A DNA stretch of 41,914 nucleotides from positions 1 through 41,914 of the forward strand of contig CALKLF010000053.1 in NCBI GenBank assembly GCA_937992175.1. Direction: 5' to 3'. Under the pieces are notes generated by a model. That model saw nothing but the letters and a program-made list of their open reading frames with translations. It made no database searches and had not been told where the DNA came from. Positions 7,628 to 15,234 of the stretch are shown in pieces; positions within the stretch are counted from its first letter, which is position 1, and each line of letters starts with the position of its first letter. Origin of the DNA: an uncultured Fimbriimonadales bacterium (lineage in GTDB: Bacteria > Armatimonadota > Fimbriimonadia > Fimbriimonadales > GBS-DC). A program made the translations under genes and the position numbers.

Positions 7628-8247
7628 TTGCCCTCATCCACTACGGCATGGGCAACCTGCGCAGCGTGCAGAAGGCGCTGGAGTATTTAGGCGCAGAGGC
7701 GTCGATTACCCATGACCCTGCCGACCTGCGCGCCGCCGACGCAATTGTGCTGCCCGGCGTGGGCGCGTTCGGTGCGGCGATGCAACGCCTTGACGAATCG
7801 GGCATGACCACCGTTCTGCGACGCACCATCGAATCGGGCAAGCCCTTTCTCGGCATCTGCCTGGGACTGCAGCTGCTGTTCGAAAGCAGCTCGGAGTCGC
7901 CCGGCGTGCGGGGACTGAGCATTCTGAAAGGGCGCGTGGTCGGCTTCCACGAGACGCCGAACTTCCCGATGCGTGTCCCGCACATAGGCTGGAGCCGCCT
8001 GCGCCATGCTCAGCCGGACTATCCTCTGTGGCGGGGCGTCCCCGACGGTGCGTATGTCTATTTTGTCCATTCCTACTATCCCCAACCAGCCGATGAGGGC
8101 GTCGTCACGGCGTACTGCGACTACGGCGTGCGTTTCCCCTGCGCCGTCGCAAGCGGGAGCCTCCACGCTGTGCAGTTCCATCCTGAAAAGAGCAGCGAGG
8201 TCGGTCTGCAAATCCTGCGGAACTTCTGCACTCTCATAAATCGCTGA
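7624..8247 (+). CDS. hisH: Imidazole glycerol phosphate synthase, glutaminase subunit
   Basis: HisH is the class I glutamine amidotransferase that releases ammonia for the HisF cyclase, producing imidazoleglycerol phosphate and AICAR. The 207-residue protein begins [15 protein letters not shown]; its nucleophile is the Cys of [10 protein letters not shown], the oxyanion region PGVGAFG is present, and [11 protein letters not shown] supplies the catalytic His and Glu. The ATG overlaps the hisB stop (ATGA at 7624), indicating translational coupling. hisF, its obligate partner, is not within the window, so the operon is only part of the pathway. Confidence 0.96.
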   Translation: MIALIHYGMGNLRSVQKALEYLGAEASITHDPADLRAADAIVLPGVGAFGAAMQRLDESGMTTVLRRTIESGKPFLGICLGLQLLFESSSESPGVRGLSILKGRVVGFHETPNFPMRVPHIGWSRLRHAQPDYPLWRGVPDGAYVYFVHSYYPQPADEGVVTAYCDYGVRFPCAVASGSLHAVQFHPEKSSEVGLQILRNFCTLINR

Positions 8248-8285
8248 ACCCCGTATTTCGCACGGCAGGAACATCTTACCCAAAC

Positions 8286-8614
8286 TTGAATCTAATACAA
8301 TATTATGCCAGAAATGGCTTTACCCTGATCGAGTTGCTGGTTGTGATCGCGATTATCGCCATTCTGGCGGCGATCCTGTTCCCTGTGTTCACCCAGGCGC
8401 GCGAGAAGGCGTGTCAGACCCAGTGTACGAACAACATGAAGCAGAACGCGCTCGCCGTACTGCAATATTCAGGACTACGACGAGCGGTTCACGATGTAGC
8501 ATCTACCTGACGAACCAGAACAACCAGAACTGTATCTTCACGATGTATAACGCCACCTATCCGTACATCAAAAATGCGGATGTGGTACCACCCGGGCAAC
8601 TGCAACTGAGATAA
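8286..8614 (+). pseudogene. Type IV pilin-like (DUF1559-type) protein, frameshifted and truncated
   Basis: The first frame reads [20 protein letters not shown] and [13 protein letters not shown], the prepilin cleavage and transmembrane helix of secreted pilin-like proteins that are abundant in Armatimonadota and Planctomycetota. After LAVLQY a frameshift (about 8465) leads to QDYDERFTM, the family's QDYDE motif, followed by a stop; another shift gives [20 protein letters not shown] and YPYIKNADVV, also family-like, before a final stop at 8614. Full members are longer than 200 residues, so the 3' part is missing as well. Initiation would be at a TTG. The gene lies just before a repeat element. 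Confidence 0.75.
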
Positions 8615-8628
8615 CCCGAGGCTGAGCT

Positions 8629-8768
8629 TAACCCAGGTTGCTACCTATCGTTCTTAGGCGGACGCGATTCCTCGCTCCGCTCGGAATGACAGAGCGGTTC
8701 TCGCGCAAGTAGCCTTGTCATTCCGAGCCGAGGTCGAGGAATCTTGGCAGAGGGAGCAACTTGGGTTA
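8629..8768. mobile_element. Small inverted-repeat element (TAACCCARGTTGCTMCCT ends) around a REP core
   Basis: The ends TAACCCAGGTTGCTACCT and AGGGAGCAACTTGGGTTA are imperfect inverted repeats (about 16 of 18 positions) flanking the ATTCCTCGC/TCATTCCGAG palindrome (8666-8743). One similar end, ACCCAAATTGCTACCTAT, precedes the REP copy at 23278. The element abuts the hemW stop codon and may act as its terminator. No target duplication is certain. Confidence 0.5.
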
Positions 8769-8771
8769 TTA

Positions 8772-9899
8772 TTACTCCTCGAAGAACGCTGAGGCGACCT
8801 CGCTGTGCCAGAGCAACCCTTCCTGTGTGAGGCGGATAGAAGAATCTTTGAGTTCGATCCAGCCTTGACGGACGAGGGCGTCTATCGTGTCGGCATAATG
8901 TTCACGAACAGGCAAGCCAAATCGCGCCTCCAGTGTCGCTAAGTCCACCCCGTTTAGTATCCGCAGCCCCAGCATCAGCGTCTCGGCGACGGAGTCCCAG
9001 CCTGTGAGTCGTTCCCACTCCAGCTCCAACGGCTCACCTGCTGCGATGCGCCGAATATATTCGCGCGGATGCTTAATATTCGTCCAGCGTTTGCCATCCT
9101 TGTACGACACTGCGCTAGGACCGAAGCCCAAATAAGGTTCGTTACGCCAGTAAATCAGATTGTGCTGACACTCGTATCCTTGCTGCGCGTAGTTGGAGAT
9201 TTCGTACTGGATGTAGCCCGCCTTAGCCGTGAGGCGCTGGGCAGAGTAGAACATCGCGACCTGTATCTCATCGTCAGGCAGAGTGAGTTTCCCCTTCCGA
9301 TACAGGTGATAAAATCGTGTGTTGGGTTCGAGCATGAGGGCGTAAAGCGAGAGATGTTCAGGCTTTAGGGCAATCGCCTGCTGCAGATTTGCCTCCCATC
9401 GCTCCAGCGTCTGCTGAGGCAAGGCGAAGATGAGGTCTAAGTTCAGATTCGTAAAGCCTGCTGAGCGCGCCCAGGCTACGCTCTGCGTTACATCGTCAGG
9501 GGAGTGGATGCGCTCCATCCGCTGGAGTTCGTCGGGATCAAACGACTGCACGCCGATGCTGAGGCGGTTGAAGCCCGCGCGGTGCATAAGCTGTAGCTGC
9601 TCCCGTGTCACGCTGCCTGGGTTCGCCTCGCAGGTGATTTCAGCGTCGGATGCGATTTTGAACTGGCGTGTCAGGTGTTCCAGTATGCCAGCCAGCGCGT
9701 CGCCTGACAGGTAGGTCGGCGTGCCCCCGCCGAAGAAGATGGTGTCGAACCGTTCACCTGAATACGGGGACTGCGCAATTTCGCAGTGCAACGCCTCGAG
9801 GAACGGCTCGACCAGCGCGTCCATCCTCGCATAGCTGTTGAAATCGCAGTACCCACACTTGCGGTGGCAGAACGGGATGTGTATATAGATGCCCTGCAT
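8772..9899 (-). CDS. hemW: Radical SAM heme chaperone HemW (HemN-like)
   Basis: This 375-residue radical SAM protein carries the cluster motif CxxxCxxC at C11, C15 and C18 (FCHRKCGYCDF), followed by FFGGGTPT, the glycine-rich SAM site, and LSIGVQSF and LNLDLIFALPQQT segments characteristic of the HemN/HemW family. The N-terminus starts directly at the radical SAM barrel, and the cysteine motif lacks the extra Cys of true coproporphyrinogen dehydrogenase (HemN), so HemW, which binds and delivers heme, is the better name. The C-terminal winged-helix domain is present. Start: ATG 9899, with GGTATCCT 10 nt upstream and no clear Shine-Dalgarno sequence. Confidence 0.88.
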   Translation of the reverse strand: MQGIYIHIPFCHRKCGYCDFNSYARMDALVEPFLEALHCEIAQSPYSGERFDTIFFGGGTPTYLSGDALAGILEHLTRQFKIASDAEITCEANPGSVTREQLQLMHRAGFNRLSIGVQSFDPDELQRMERIHSPDDVTQSVAWARSAGFTNLNLDLIFALPQQTLERWEANLQQAIALKPEHLSLYALMLEPNTRFYHLYRKGKLTLPDDEIQVAMFYSAQRLTAKAGYIQYEISNYAQQGYECQHNLIYWRNEPYLGFGPSAVSYKDGKRWTNIKHPREYIRRIAAGEPLELEWERLTGWDSVAETLMLGLRILNGVDLATLEARFGLPVREHYADTIDALVRQGWIELKDSSIRLTQEGLLWHSEVASAFFEE

Positions 9900-9909
9900 G
9901 TGTAGCCTA

Positions 9910-9917
9910 AGGATACC
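9910..9917 (-). promoter_or_regulatory. Extended -10 box (GGTATCCT) for hemW
   Basis: GGTATCCT on the minus strand ends 10 nt before the hemW ATG, giving a leader of at most a few nucleotides. Confidence 0.5.
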
Positions 9918-10033
9918 CCGAAATGGTGGCGCGGTTCCTTCGCGAACAGATTTATTCTGACATCCGCCGGCGTATATAAAAACTCAAAGCAACGGAATCG
10001 CCGCCACAGTTTGCGTTTCACAGTATCCCTCAC

Positions 10034-10063
10034 TTGACAAGTGCATATGAAAATAGGTATACT
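10034..10063 (+). promoter_or_regulatory. Sigma-70-type promoter TTGACA-18-TATACT
   Basis: A consensus -35 (10034-10039) and a GG-extended -10 TATACT (10058-10063) are 18 bp apart. Transcription should start near 10070, just before GGAGG at 10076-10080. Confidence 0.75.
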
Positions 10064-10088
10064 TATTGACACCATGGAGGTGTTCACT

Positions 10089-10337
10089 ATGGCAGATCGA
10101 CGCAGCGCATATATCGAGGGTATCCTTAAGGCGTTTAAGGCAGGTGAGATCGATATGGCAGAAGCAATTAAGGCAATACGGAGACGCAAGCCGAATCAGG
10201 CGAAGCTGGATGGAGCGCAGGAGTTTGCGAAGCTGATCATGGACGGCAAAATCGAGGAGGCGTTTGCGAAGTATCGCTTCGGTCTCAAGAATGTCCGTCA
10301 GCGACGACGCAGCTCCAAGAACGGTAAGTCTGCCTGA
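10089..10337 (+). CDS. Small basic protein of unknown function (82 aa)
   Basis: The protein begins MADRRSAYIEGILKAFKAGE and is rich in Lys, Arg and Ala, with predicted helices (IDMAEAIKAIRRRK and FAKLIMDGKIEEAFAKYRF) and a strongly basic tail (RQRRRSSKNGK). Start ATG 10089 is chosen because GGAGG (10076-10080) is 8 nt before it; an in-frame ATG at 10074 overlaps that ribosome binding site. It is a self-contained transcription unit with a near-consensus promoter and a textbook terminator, which indicates a real, well-expressed gene. A nucleic-acid-binding role is conceivable from charge, but I recognise no family. Confidence 0.7.
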   Translation: MADRRSAYIEGILKAFKAGEIDMAEAIKAIRRRKPNQAKLDGAQEFAKLIMDGKIEEAFAKYRFGLKNVRQRRRSSKNGKSA

Positions 10338-10351
10338 CCAGCGGCTTGAAA

Positions 10352-10375
10352 CCCCTCCTTCGGGAGGGGTTTTTT
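10352..10375 (+). terminator. Intrinsic terminator
   Basis: CCCCTCC-TTCG-GGAGGGG followed by TTTTTT, starting 15 bp after the stop codon of the small basic protein. Confidence 0.92.
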
Positions 10376-10383
10376 CAATGTGG

Positions 10384-10391
10384 GGTATCTT
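10384..10391 (+). promoter_or_regulatory. Extended -10 box (GGTATCTT), leaderless start
   Basis: GGTATCTT ends 6 nt before the ATG at 10398 and lies directly after the terminator of the preceding gene. The next gene therefore needs its own promoter, and its transcript would begin at the start codon. Confidence 0.5.
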
Positions 10392-10397
10392 TTAGAT

Positions 10398-11483
10398 ATG
10401 CACCGATTCGCGTTTGTGATACACCCGGTCGATGTGAAGCGGGACGCGGCTCGCAAGTATCCCATTGCGAAATACCTGCCCGAACGGTGGGTGGAGCAGT
10501 TGCTGCTGCGTAAGGAGCCGATGGTCGTCTCGCGGATTACAGGGGTTCGGTCGCTGACGGGCGCGACAACGGAGGGCTGGTTTATTGGGTGTCCGCTCTC
10601 ACCACGCATGATGTTGAATCTCCCGCTTGATTTGGTCTATCAGAAAATTATCCGTTGCGGGCAGATTGCGCAGGAGCTGGGCGCAGAGATCCTTGGTTTA
10701 GGCGCGTTTACCTCTGTGGTGGGCGACGGCGGAGTCACAATTGCTCAGAATCTGGAAATTGCGGTGACAACAGGCAACAGCTATACTGTCGCGACGGCGA
10801 TTGAGGCGGCGGTGCTGGGCGCGCGAAAGATGGAAGTGGACATCGCGGACGCTGTGGTCGCTGTGGTGGGGGCGACTGGCTCTATCGGACGCACCTGCGC
10901 TGAAGCGCTCGCGCCACAGGCGCACACAACGCTCCTGCTGGGACGCGATGAGGCGCGTCTGGAAACGATTGCACAGCAGCTGCGCGCCCGCGCACGCGGG
11001 GAGGTGCGCGTCTCCACTGACCTCGCCCGGGACCTGCCGAACGCTGATGTGATTATCACCGTCACCAGCGCGGTCGATGCCGTGATCCACCCCCAAGACC
11101 TCAAATCGGGCGCAGTCGTGGTGGATGTGGCGCGTCCGCGCGATGTGTCCGTGCGGGTGGCGCGCGAACGCGATGATGTGCTGGTCATCGAGGGTGGTCT
11201 CGTGGAAGTGCCAGGTGAGGTCGACTTCGGGTTCGACTTCGGTTTCCCCCCGCGTATGGCGTATGCCTGCATGTCGGAGACCATGATGCTCGCGCTGGAG
11301 GGACGCATCGAGAGCTTTACTCTGGGCAAAGAAGTCACCCTGCAGCAGGCGCAGACCACGCAGGCGCTGGCGCATAAACACGGCTTCCGTCTGGCGGGGT
11401 TTCGGAGCTTCGAGCGTGCGCTCACCGACGCCGAGATTGAGGCGATACGCGCACGGGCAAGGCGCGCCGCCACACTCTCCTAA
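10398..11483 (+). CDS. Acyl-ACP reductase-like dehydrogenase (AAR/COG5322 family)
   Basis: This 361-residue protein resembles cyanobacterial long-chain acyl-[acyl carrier protein] reductase, which makes fatty aldehydes from acyl-ACP. Matching landmarks are LGAFTSVV (AAR: GGFTSII), VTTGNSYT (AAR: TTGNTHT), the NAD(P)-binding VAVVGATGSIG (155-164), IEGGLVEVPG and YACMSETMMLALEG. Cys291 in the last motif lines up with the acyl-enzyme cysteine of AAR (Cys294 in Synechococcus). The N-terminal 40 residues differ from AAR. An 18-nt longer GTG start exists, but ATG 10398 fits the GGTATCTT box. No aldehyde-deformylating oxygenase gene is nearby, so the product could be an aldehyde, an alcohol precursor or something else. 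COG5322 members are also described as amino acid dehydrogenase-like; the substrate is open. Confidence 0.7.
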   Translation: MHRFAFVIHPVDVKRDAARKYPIAKYLPERWVEQLLLRKEPMVVSRITGVRSLTGATTEGWFIGCPLSPRMMLNLPLDLVYQKIIRCGQIAQELGAEILGLGAFTSVVGDGGVTIAQNLEIAVTTGNSYTVATAIEAAVLGARKMEVDIADAVVAVVGATGSIGRTCAEALAPQAHTTLLLGRDEARLETIAQQLRARARGEVRVSTDLARDLPNADVIITVTSAVDAVIHPQDLKSGAVVVDVARPRDVSVRVARERDDVLVIEGGLVEVPGEVDFGFDFGFPPRMAYACMSETMMLALEGRIESFTLGKEVTLQQAQTTQALAHKHGFRLAGFRSFERALTDAEIEAIRARARRAATLS

Positions 11484-11504
11484 GCAGCGCCTTTGAAAAC
11501 CGCT

Positions 11505-12320
11505 TCAGTTATTCGGCTGTATCGTCACCTTCCGTGCATAGTCGTTGCCTTCCGCGTCGCGTGTGCGATGAATCGTGGCGCGAGCGGGCGGCTTAATCTG
11601 CTCTACCTTCACCGCTTTGCCCTTGAAGGTGAACTCCGTGTTCTCGTCGTAGCGGATTTCGCGTAAGTCGCCCGCCTTTGTCAACATTTTCAAAATCTTC
11701 TTCTGGCGGTCGATGTTCTGAATCGTGCCCTGAATGGAGGGCAGCGCCCGCTCGCGCCCGATGTTGGCTTCTTTTTCCGTATTGCTCACGGAAAGTAACA
11801 TCACATCGAGGTTCGAGAGCAGGCGCGGCGCGAGGTACAGCGTCTCGCCCACCGCGAAGTCCTCAATCGTGGCGGGTTTGCCGTCGCGTTCGAAGCGGGT
11901 CTTGGGCGTGAATCGGTAGGCGAAGCGCGTCTTATCGGGCAGCTCCACCACGAGGTAGTTATCTTCCACGCCCTGCAGTACGCCTTTCACTACCCCGCGG
12001 CGCACCTTCTCCAGCCACTTCCAGGTGTCGGGGTCTGCCATCTCACGCACGACAGGGCGCACCTGCGTGCCCACACTCACCCGCGCCATCACCTGCTTGC
12101 CCTCCATCTGGCGGAACTGCTCAACATCGGCGGGCTGTTTGTTCATCCACAGGCGGGGCTTCTTGTGCAGCGTGGCGTTCATATCGGGCTTGCCCGTGCG
12201 CTTGAGGATTATCGTGTTGCTTTCGGGGTCAAACTGGGCTAAAGTCGCCAGAAAAATCTCCGTTTCCGCGAACGCGCCCGTCAGCACGGCGCAGAGCAAC
12301 CAGCACAGTACCGCGCGCAT
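11505..12320 (-). CDS. Secreted protein with three DUF5666-like beta repeats
   Basis: The 271-residue product has a signal peptide (MRAVLCWLLCAVLTGAFA) and three similar segments of roughly 75 residues: ATLAQFDPESNTIIL to MARV, GVVKGVLQGVEDNYLVVELP to LYLAPR, and GTIQNIDRQKKILKML to the C-terminus. Each has the pattern of a short OB-like barrel (x-G-x-V/I-x-x-x-D...T...D/G-K-P/A) seen in DUF5666-type extracytoplasmic proteins. An upstream in-frame ATG (12401) is rejected because the signal peptide and a GAAAGGG ribosome binding site point to 12320. Function unknown. It ends 21 bp from the convergent AAR-like gene. Confidence 0.6.
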   Translation of the reverse strand: MRAVLCWLLCAVLTGAFAETEIFLATLAQFDPESNTIILKRTGKPDMNATLHKKPRLWMNKQPADVEQFRQMEGKQVMARVSVGTQVRPVVREMADPDTWKWLEKVRRGVVKGVLQGVEDNYLVVELPDKTRFAYRFTPKTRFERDGKPATIEDFAVGETLYLAPRLLSNLDVMLLSVSNTEKEANIGRERALPSIQGTIQNIDRQKKILKMLTKAGDLREIRYDENTEFTFKGKAVKVEQIKPPARATIHRTRDAEGNDYARKVTIQPNN

Positions 12321-12425
12321 ATCCCTTTCACCTCGCAGATGTCGGGGTTCGGGGGAAAGGATAGGATTCCTGCTGGGTTTGTGGGGAAGCTGCTGATCCA
12401 CGCCGCGAGATTCAGGTTGTAAAAC

Positions 12426-12747
12426 CTATAGCAGTGTAGTTCGCCACACCGCGTGCGCTGGACTGGGGCGAGATTGAGGTGATTGCTCTGGCGCAAGCGT
12501 TGAGGGCAGACCTTTGGTGAGCAGGTAATCGGCATTTTGCAAGCGCATAGTTGCCCAGTGGATAGTGTCGGGCGTACGCAAAGCTGCGTTGTGCGCCCGC
12601 AACTGCGCCGCATCCAGCACTATTGCGCGTGTGATGGGAAGCAGCGCAAATCCGACTCAAACAACGCCTCGTGATACCGCCGAGTCAGCTCAGCATCCCC
12701 TGCCCGCATGGGCGCAACGAGTGTTTCCAAAGCTGTTAACTCACTGC
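12426..12747 (-). pseudogene. PIN-domain toxin remnant, 5' end replaced by a small element
   Basis: Two frames join into a PIN C-terminal half: SELTALETLVAPMRAGDAEL and RRYHEALFESDLR, then, after a one-base shift in a CCC run (about 12640), ITRAIVLDAAQLRAHNAALR and TPDTIHWATMRLQNADYLLT. The TPDxIHxATA and DYLLTND-type motifs are typical of VapC-like ribonucleases. The first third, with the N-terminal catalytic Asp, is missing; the readable part stops exactly at the inverted-repeat element 12748-12893. No antitoxin is visible. The remnant is dead. Confidence 0.65.
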
Positions 12748-12893
12748 GAGGGTGTTCGGAAAACGCTTCGAGTTGGTGGAGATTCCTCGCCTGCGACTCG
12801 GAATGACAGGGGTTGCGCTCCGAGTGTCCCTTGTCATGCCGAGCGGAGCGAGGCATCTCAAACACTGACGCCCCCGATTTTTCGAACACCCTC
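12748..12893. mobile_element. Small inverted-repeat element (GAGGGTGTTCGGAAAA ends) with REP core
   Basis: The ends GAGGGTGTTCGGAAAA and TTTTTCGAACACCCTC are inverted repeats (15 of 16) flanking a REP-like core (12781-12859). The left end marks the break of the PIN toxin remnant, suggesting that insertion, or a deletion next to it, destroyed that gene. It is not related to the GAGGCTATC MITE at its ends. Confidence 0.55.
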
Positions 12894-12958
12894 CCATCAA
12901 CTTGACATTCCGAGCTGAAAAGCGAGGAATCTCGGCATGAGTACAACTTTGGTTCGAA

Positions 12959-13909
12959 TTACAACCCGCAGCCTGTGCCGAAGTTGAACAGCACAATCAG
13001 CAGGTCTGCGTCATCGACCACGCTGTCGCCGTTCAAATCGGAGGCGGCGTCGTTCCCGCCGAAGTTGAACAGCACCTGCAGCAGGTCCGCGTCATCCACA
13101 CAGCGGTCGCAGTTCACATCGCCCGCCACTGCTGGCTTATCACCGGGATTCAGGTTGCCTGGCGTCACCTCACGGTTGAACTGCGCGGGCAGCGTACCGA
13201 TAACCGCGCGGTTGGAGGTGCTGGTCTGGAACGGACCGAAGTCGCCTGTGCCTGCCCGTCCCGCGTCCGCCGCGATAATCGAGCCATTCTGGAAGAAGAT
13301 AATCACATCAGGCTCCCAGGTGGTGCCGTCGGTGCGGCGGCGCAGCGTGGGCGGAATGTCTACGCCGTTCAGCTGCGTGGAGTAGATGGCGTCAAACTCG
13401 CCGGGTGCCACATCGTCGTCCGTCCAGCCGAAAGCATGCACCGCCTCCTGCCATAGCACATTATCGATAATGCCGTCGTCGTTCGTGTCGATGTCGCTGC
13501 CCACTTGTCCCGTGAAGTCGCGCACTAGCGCCACGGTGTAGCTGTCGTTGCCCATGCCTGCCAGTGTGAAAGCGTTCACGATGCTCACCACCGTCGTCTC
13601 GGCGGCGGGTTCGGGCAGCAGCACCGCCTCGCCGTCGCGCACCAGCAGCAAGCCGTTCGCGCCCGTGCTGTAGTTGCTCAGGTCAATCGCCCAGTGGATG
13701 TTGCCGGGGTTGAACAGCCATTCGCCGTCGATGCCAATTAGCCAGTAGCCCTGCAGGGAGAAGTTGGGGCGGCAGCTTTGAATCTCGATAAACTCGCGCC
13801 CCGCGTCAGGGGAGCCGGGGGGGTTCACCATCGCTTCGGTGATGCGCACCTGCGCCGTCGCTGTCAGCACGATGCCAGTAATCGCCAGAAGACTCACTAA
13901 GCCTCTCAT
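12959..13909 (-). CDS. Secreted protein with C-terminal dockerin-like repeats
   Basis: A 316-residue exported protein: signal peptide (MRGLVSLLAITGIVLTATA), then RITEAMVNPPGSPDAGREFI, which resembles lamin-tail-type beta-sandwich domains (MxNPxGxDxGxEFIEI), a variable middle, and a C-terminal dockerin-like pair, GDVNCDRCVDDADLLQVLFN and SDLNGDSVVDDADLLIVLFN. The two Asx-rich loops are typical calcium-binding F-hand motifs. Start ATG 13909 follows GGAGG by 8 nt; a longer frame is open upstream. A GGTATTCT box lies at 13929-13936. Such proteins are often surface or matrix components; no cohesin is present here. Confidence 0.75.
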   Translation of the reverse strand: MRGLVSLLAITGIVLTATAQVRITEAMVNPPGSPDAGREFIEIQSCRPNFSLQGYWLIGIDGEWLFNPGNIHWAIDLSNYSTGANGLLLVRDGEAVLLPEPAAETTVVSIVNAFTLAGMGNDSYTVALVRDFTGQVGSDIDTNDDGIIDNVLWQEAVHAFGWTDDDVAPGEFDAIYSTQLNGVDIPPTLRRRTDGTTWEPDVIIFFQNGSIIAADAGRAGTGDFGPFQTSTSNRAVIGTLPAQFNREVTPGNLNPGDKPAVAGDVNCDRCVDDADLLQVLFNFGGNDAASDLNGDSVVDDADLLIVLFNFGTGCGL

Positions 13910-14011
13910 TTCATAAGCCTCCGGCGCAAGAATACCTGACAGCTCGTTAAGCAAGCGTTAAGAAATTGATTTCCTCAACGCCGATGCGTGCGCCCACACA
14001 ATCGCGCGAAA

Positions 14012-15109
14012 TTACTCTATCGGTTCGTACCGTGTATTTCGGCGCCTGGGAATGAACCCCGCTGCACGGATTACTCGTTCGATCTCCGTCGCGTTCAAGA
14101 TGAACTTCGTCCCATGCGCTGAGACGACATTCTCCTCGATCATCGTAGACCCCATATCATCCACGCCGTAGCGCAGAGCGACGGTGATTACTTTCGGTCC
14201 CTGCGTGAGGATGCTCGCCTGCAGGTGGTCGAAGTTGTCCAGCATCAGGCGTGCGACGGCGACCGTGCGCAGATACTCGGCAGGTGTGGCTTTTTTAATA
14301 CTGGGCAAGTCCGTGCCTTCAGGCTGGAAGTTCCAGCACACGAACGCCGTGAAACCGCCTGTCTCGTCCTGAACCTCGCGCAGGCGAATCAGGTGTTCCA
14401 CGCGATCCTCGATGGTCTCCACATGCCCGTACATCATGCTCGCCGTGCTGCGTAAGCCCAGCTGATGCGCCTCACGCATGAAATCCAGCCATTCCTGCGC
14501 CGTGTCTTTGAAGGGCGCAATCTGCCGACGTACCCGATTCACTAAAATCTCGCCACCTGCGCCTGGAATGGAGTTGAGTCCCGCTTCTTTCAGCCGAATC
14601 AGCGTATCGCGCACGCTCAGGCGCGAGATGTGCGCGATGTAGAGTATCTCCGTCGGCGACAACCCGTGAATAATCACCTGGGGATAGTGTTTCTTAATCA
14701 GACGGAACAGATTCTCGTAGTAGTCGATTTTCAGTTTCGGGTTCAGCCCGCCCTGAATGAGAGCTTCCACGCCGCCCTGCTGCACCAGTTCGTCAATTTT
14801 GTGCAGGATTTCCTCGTCGCTGAGCAGGTAGCCCTCGCTGTGGTTAGGCGGGCGATAAAACGCGCAGAACTTGCAGCGCACCCAGCATACATTCGTGTAG
14901 TTGATGATTCGCCCGATGACATAGGTCACATAGGGCTGCGGGTTTTTCTGCATCCGCACATGGTGCGCCAGCGCGCCCAACTCAGGCAGGTTCGGATAAC
15001 GAAACAGCGCGACGCCGTCTTCAAAGCTCAGCCGTTCGCCCGCAATCACCTTCTCGGCAATCTGTTCAAAACGGGCGCGCTCAACGCTGCGTACAGGCGT
15101 TTCTAACAT
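14012..15109 (-). CDS. mqnC: Cyclic dehypoxanthine futalosine synthase (radical SAM)
   Basis: MqnC closes dehypoxanthine futalosine to the spiro-cyclic intermediate in the futalosine route to menaquinone. The 365-residue protein carries the cluster motif C75, C79, C82 (NYTNVCWVRCKFCAFYR), EALIQGGLNPKL, IHGLSPTEI, GLNSIPGAGGEILVNRVRR and the STASMMYGHVE segment characteristic of the MqnC/MqnE/CofH group; SIPGAGGEIL and the length favour MqnC over MqnE. Other mqn genes are not in the window. GGTATACT (15134-15141) and a distant GGAGG precede the ATG. The gene is divergent from the UPF0182 gene. Confidence 0.9.
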   Translation of the reverse strand: MLETPVRSVERARFEQIAEKVIAGERLSFEDGVALFRYPNLPELGALAHHVRMQKNPQPYVTYVIGRIINYTNVCWVRCKFCAFYRPPNHSEGYLLSDEEILHKIDELVQQGGVEALIQGGLNPKLKIDYYENLFRLIKKHYPQVIIHGLSPTEILYIAHISRLSVRDTLIRLKEAGLNSIPGAGGEILVNRVRRQIAPFKDTAQEWLDFMREAHQLGLRSTASMMYGHVETIEDRVEHLIRLREVQDETGGFTAFVCWNFQPEGTDLPSIKKATPAEYLRTVAVARLMLDNFDHLQASILTQGPKVITVALRYGVDDMGSTMIEENVVSAHGTKFILNATEIERVIRAAGFIPRRRNTRYEPIE

Positions 15110-15133
15110 TGGATAAGATAACCTCCGACAGGA

Positions 15134-15141
15134 AGTATACC
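15134..15141 (-). promoter_or_regulatory. Extended -10 box (GGTATACT) for mqnC
   Basis: GGTATACT on the minus strand lies 24 nt before the mqnC start codon, with GGAGG between the two. Confidence 0.5.
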
Positions 15142-15219
15142 CGCTCCGGTGGGAACGGCGGCTTCAGGAGCAACCTCGCTTGCCTGAATTGGGGGATTCC
15201 TGCGCTTAGTCCATCGACA

Positions 15220-15227
15220 GGTACAAT
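15220..15227 (+). promoter_or_regulatory. Extended -10 box (GGTACAAT) for the UPF0182 gene
   Basis: GGTACAAT ends 7 nt before the ATG at 15235, which supports a leaderless start there and argues against the longer open frame starting at 15109. Confidence 0.5.
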
Positions 15228-15234
15228 AATCGGT

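Noticed and set aside
15109-15234. Longer start for the UPF0182 protein at 15109
   Set aside because: It would overlap the mqnC start codon on the other strand; the membrane protein's natural N-terminus and the GGTACAAT box point to 15235.
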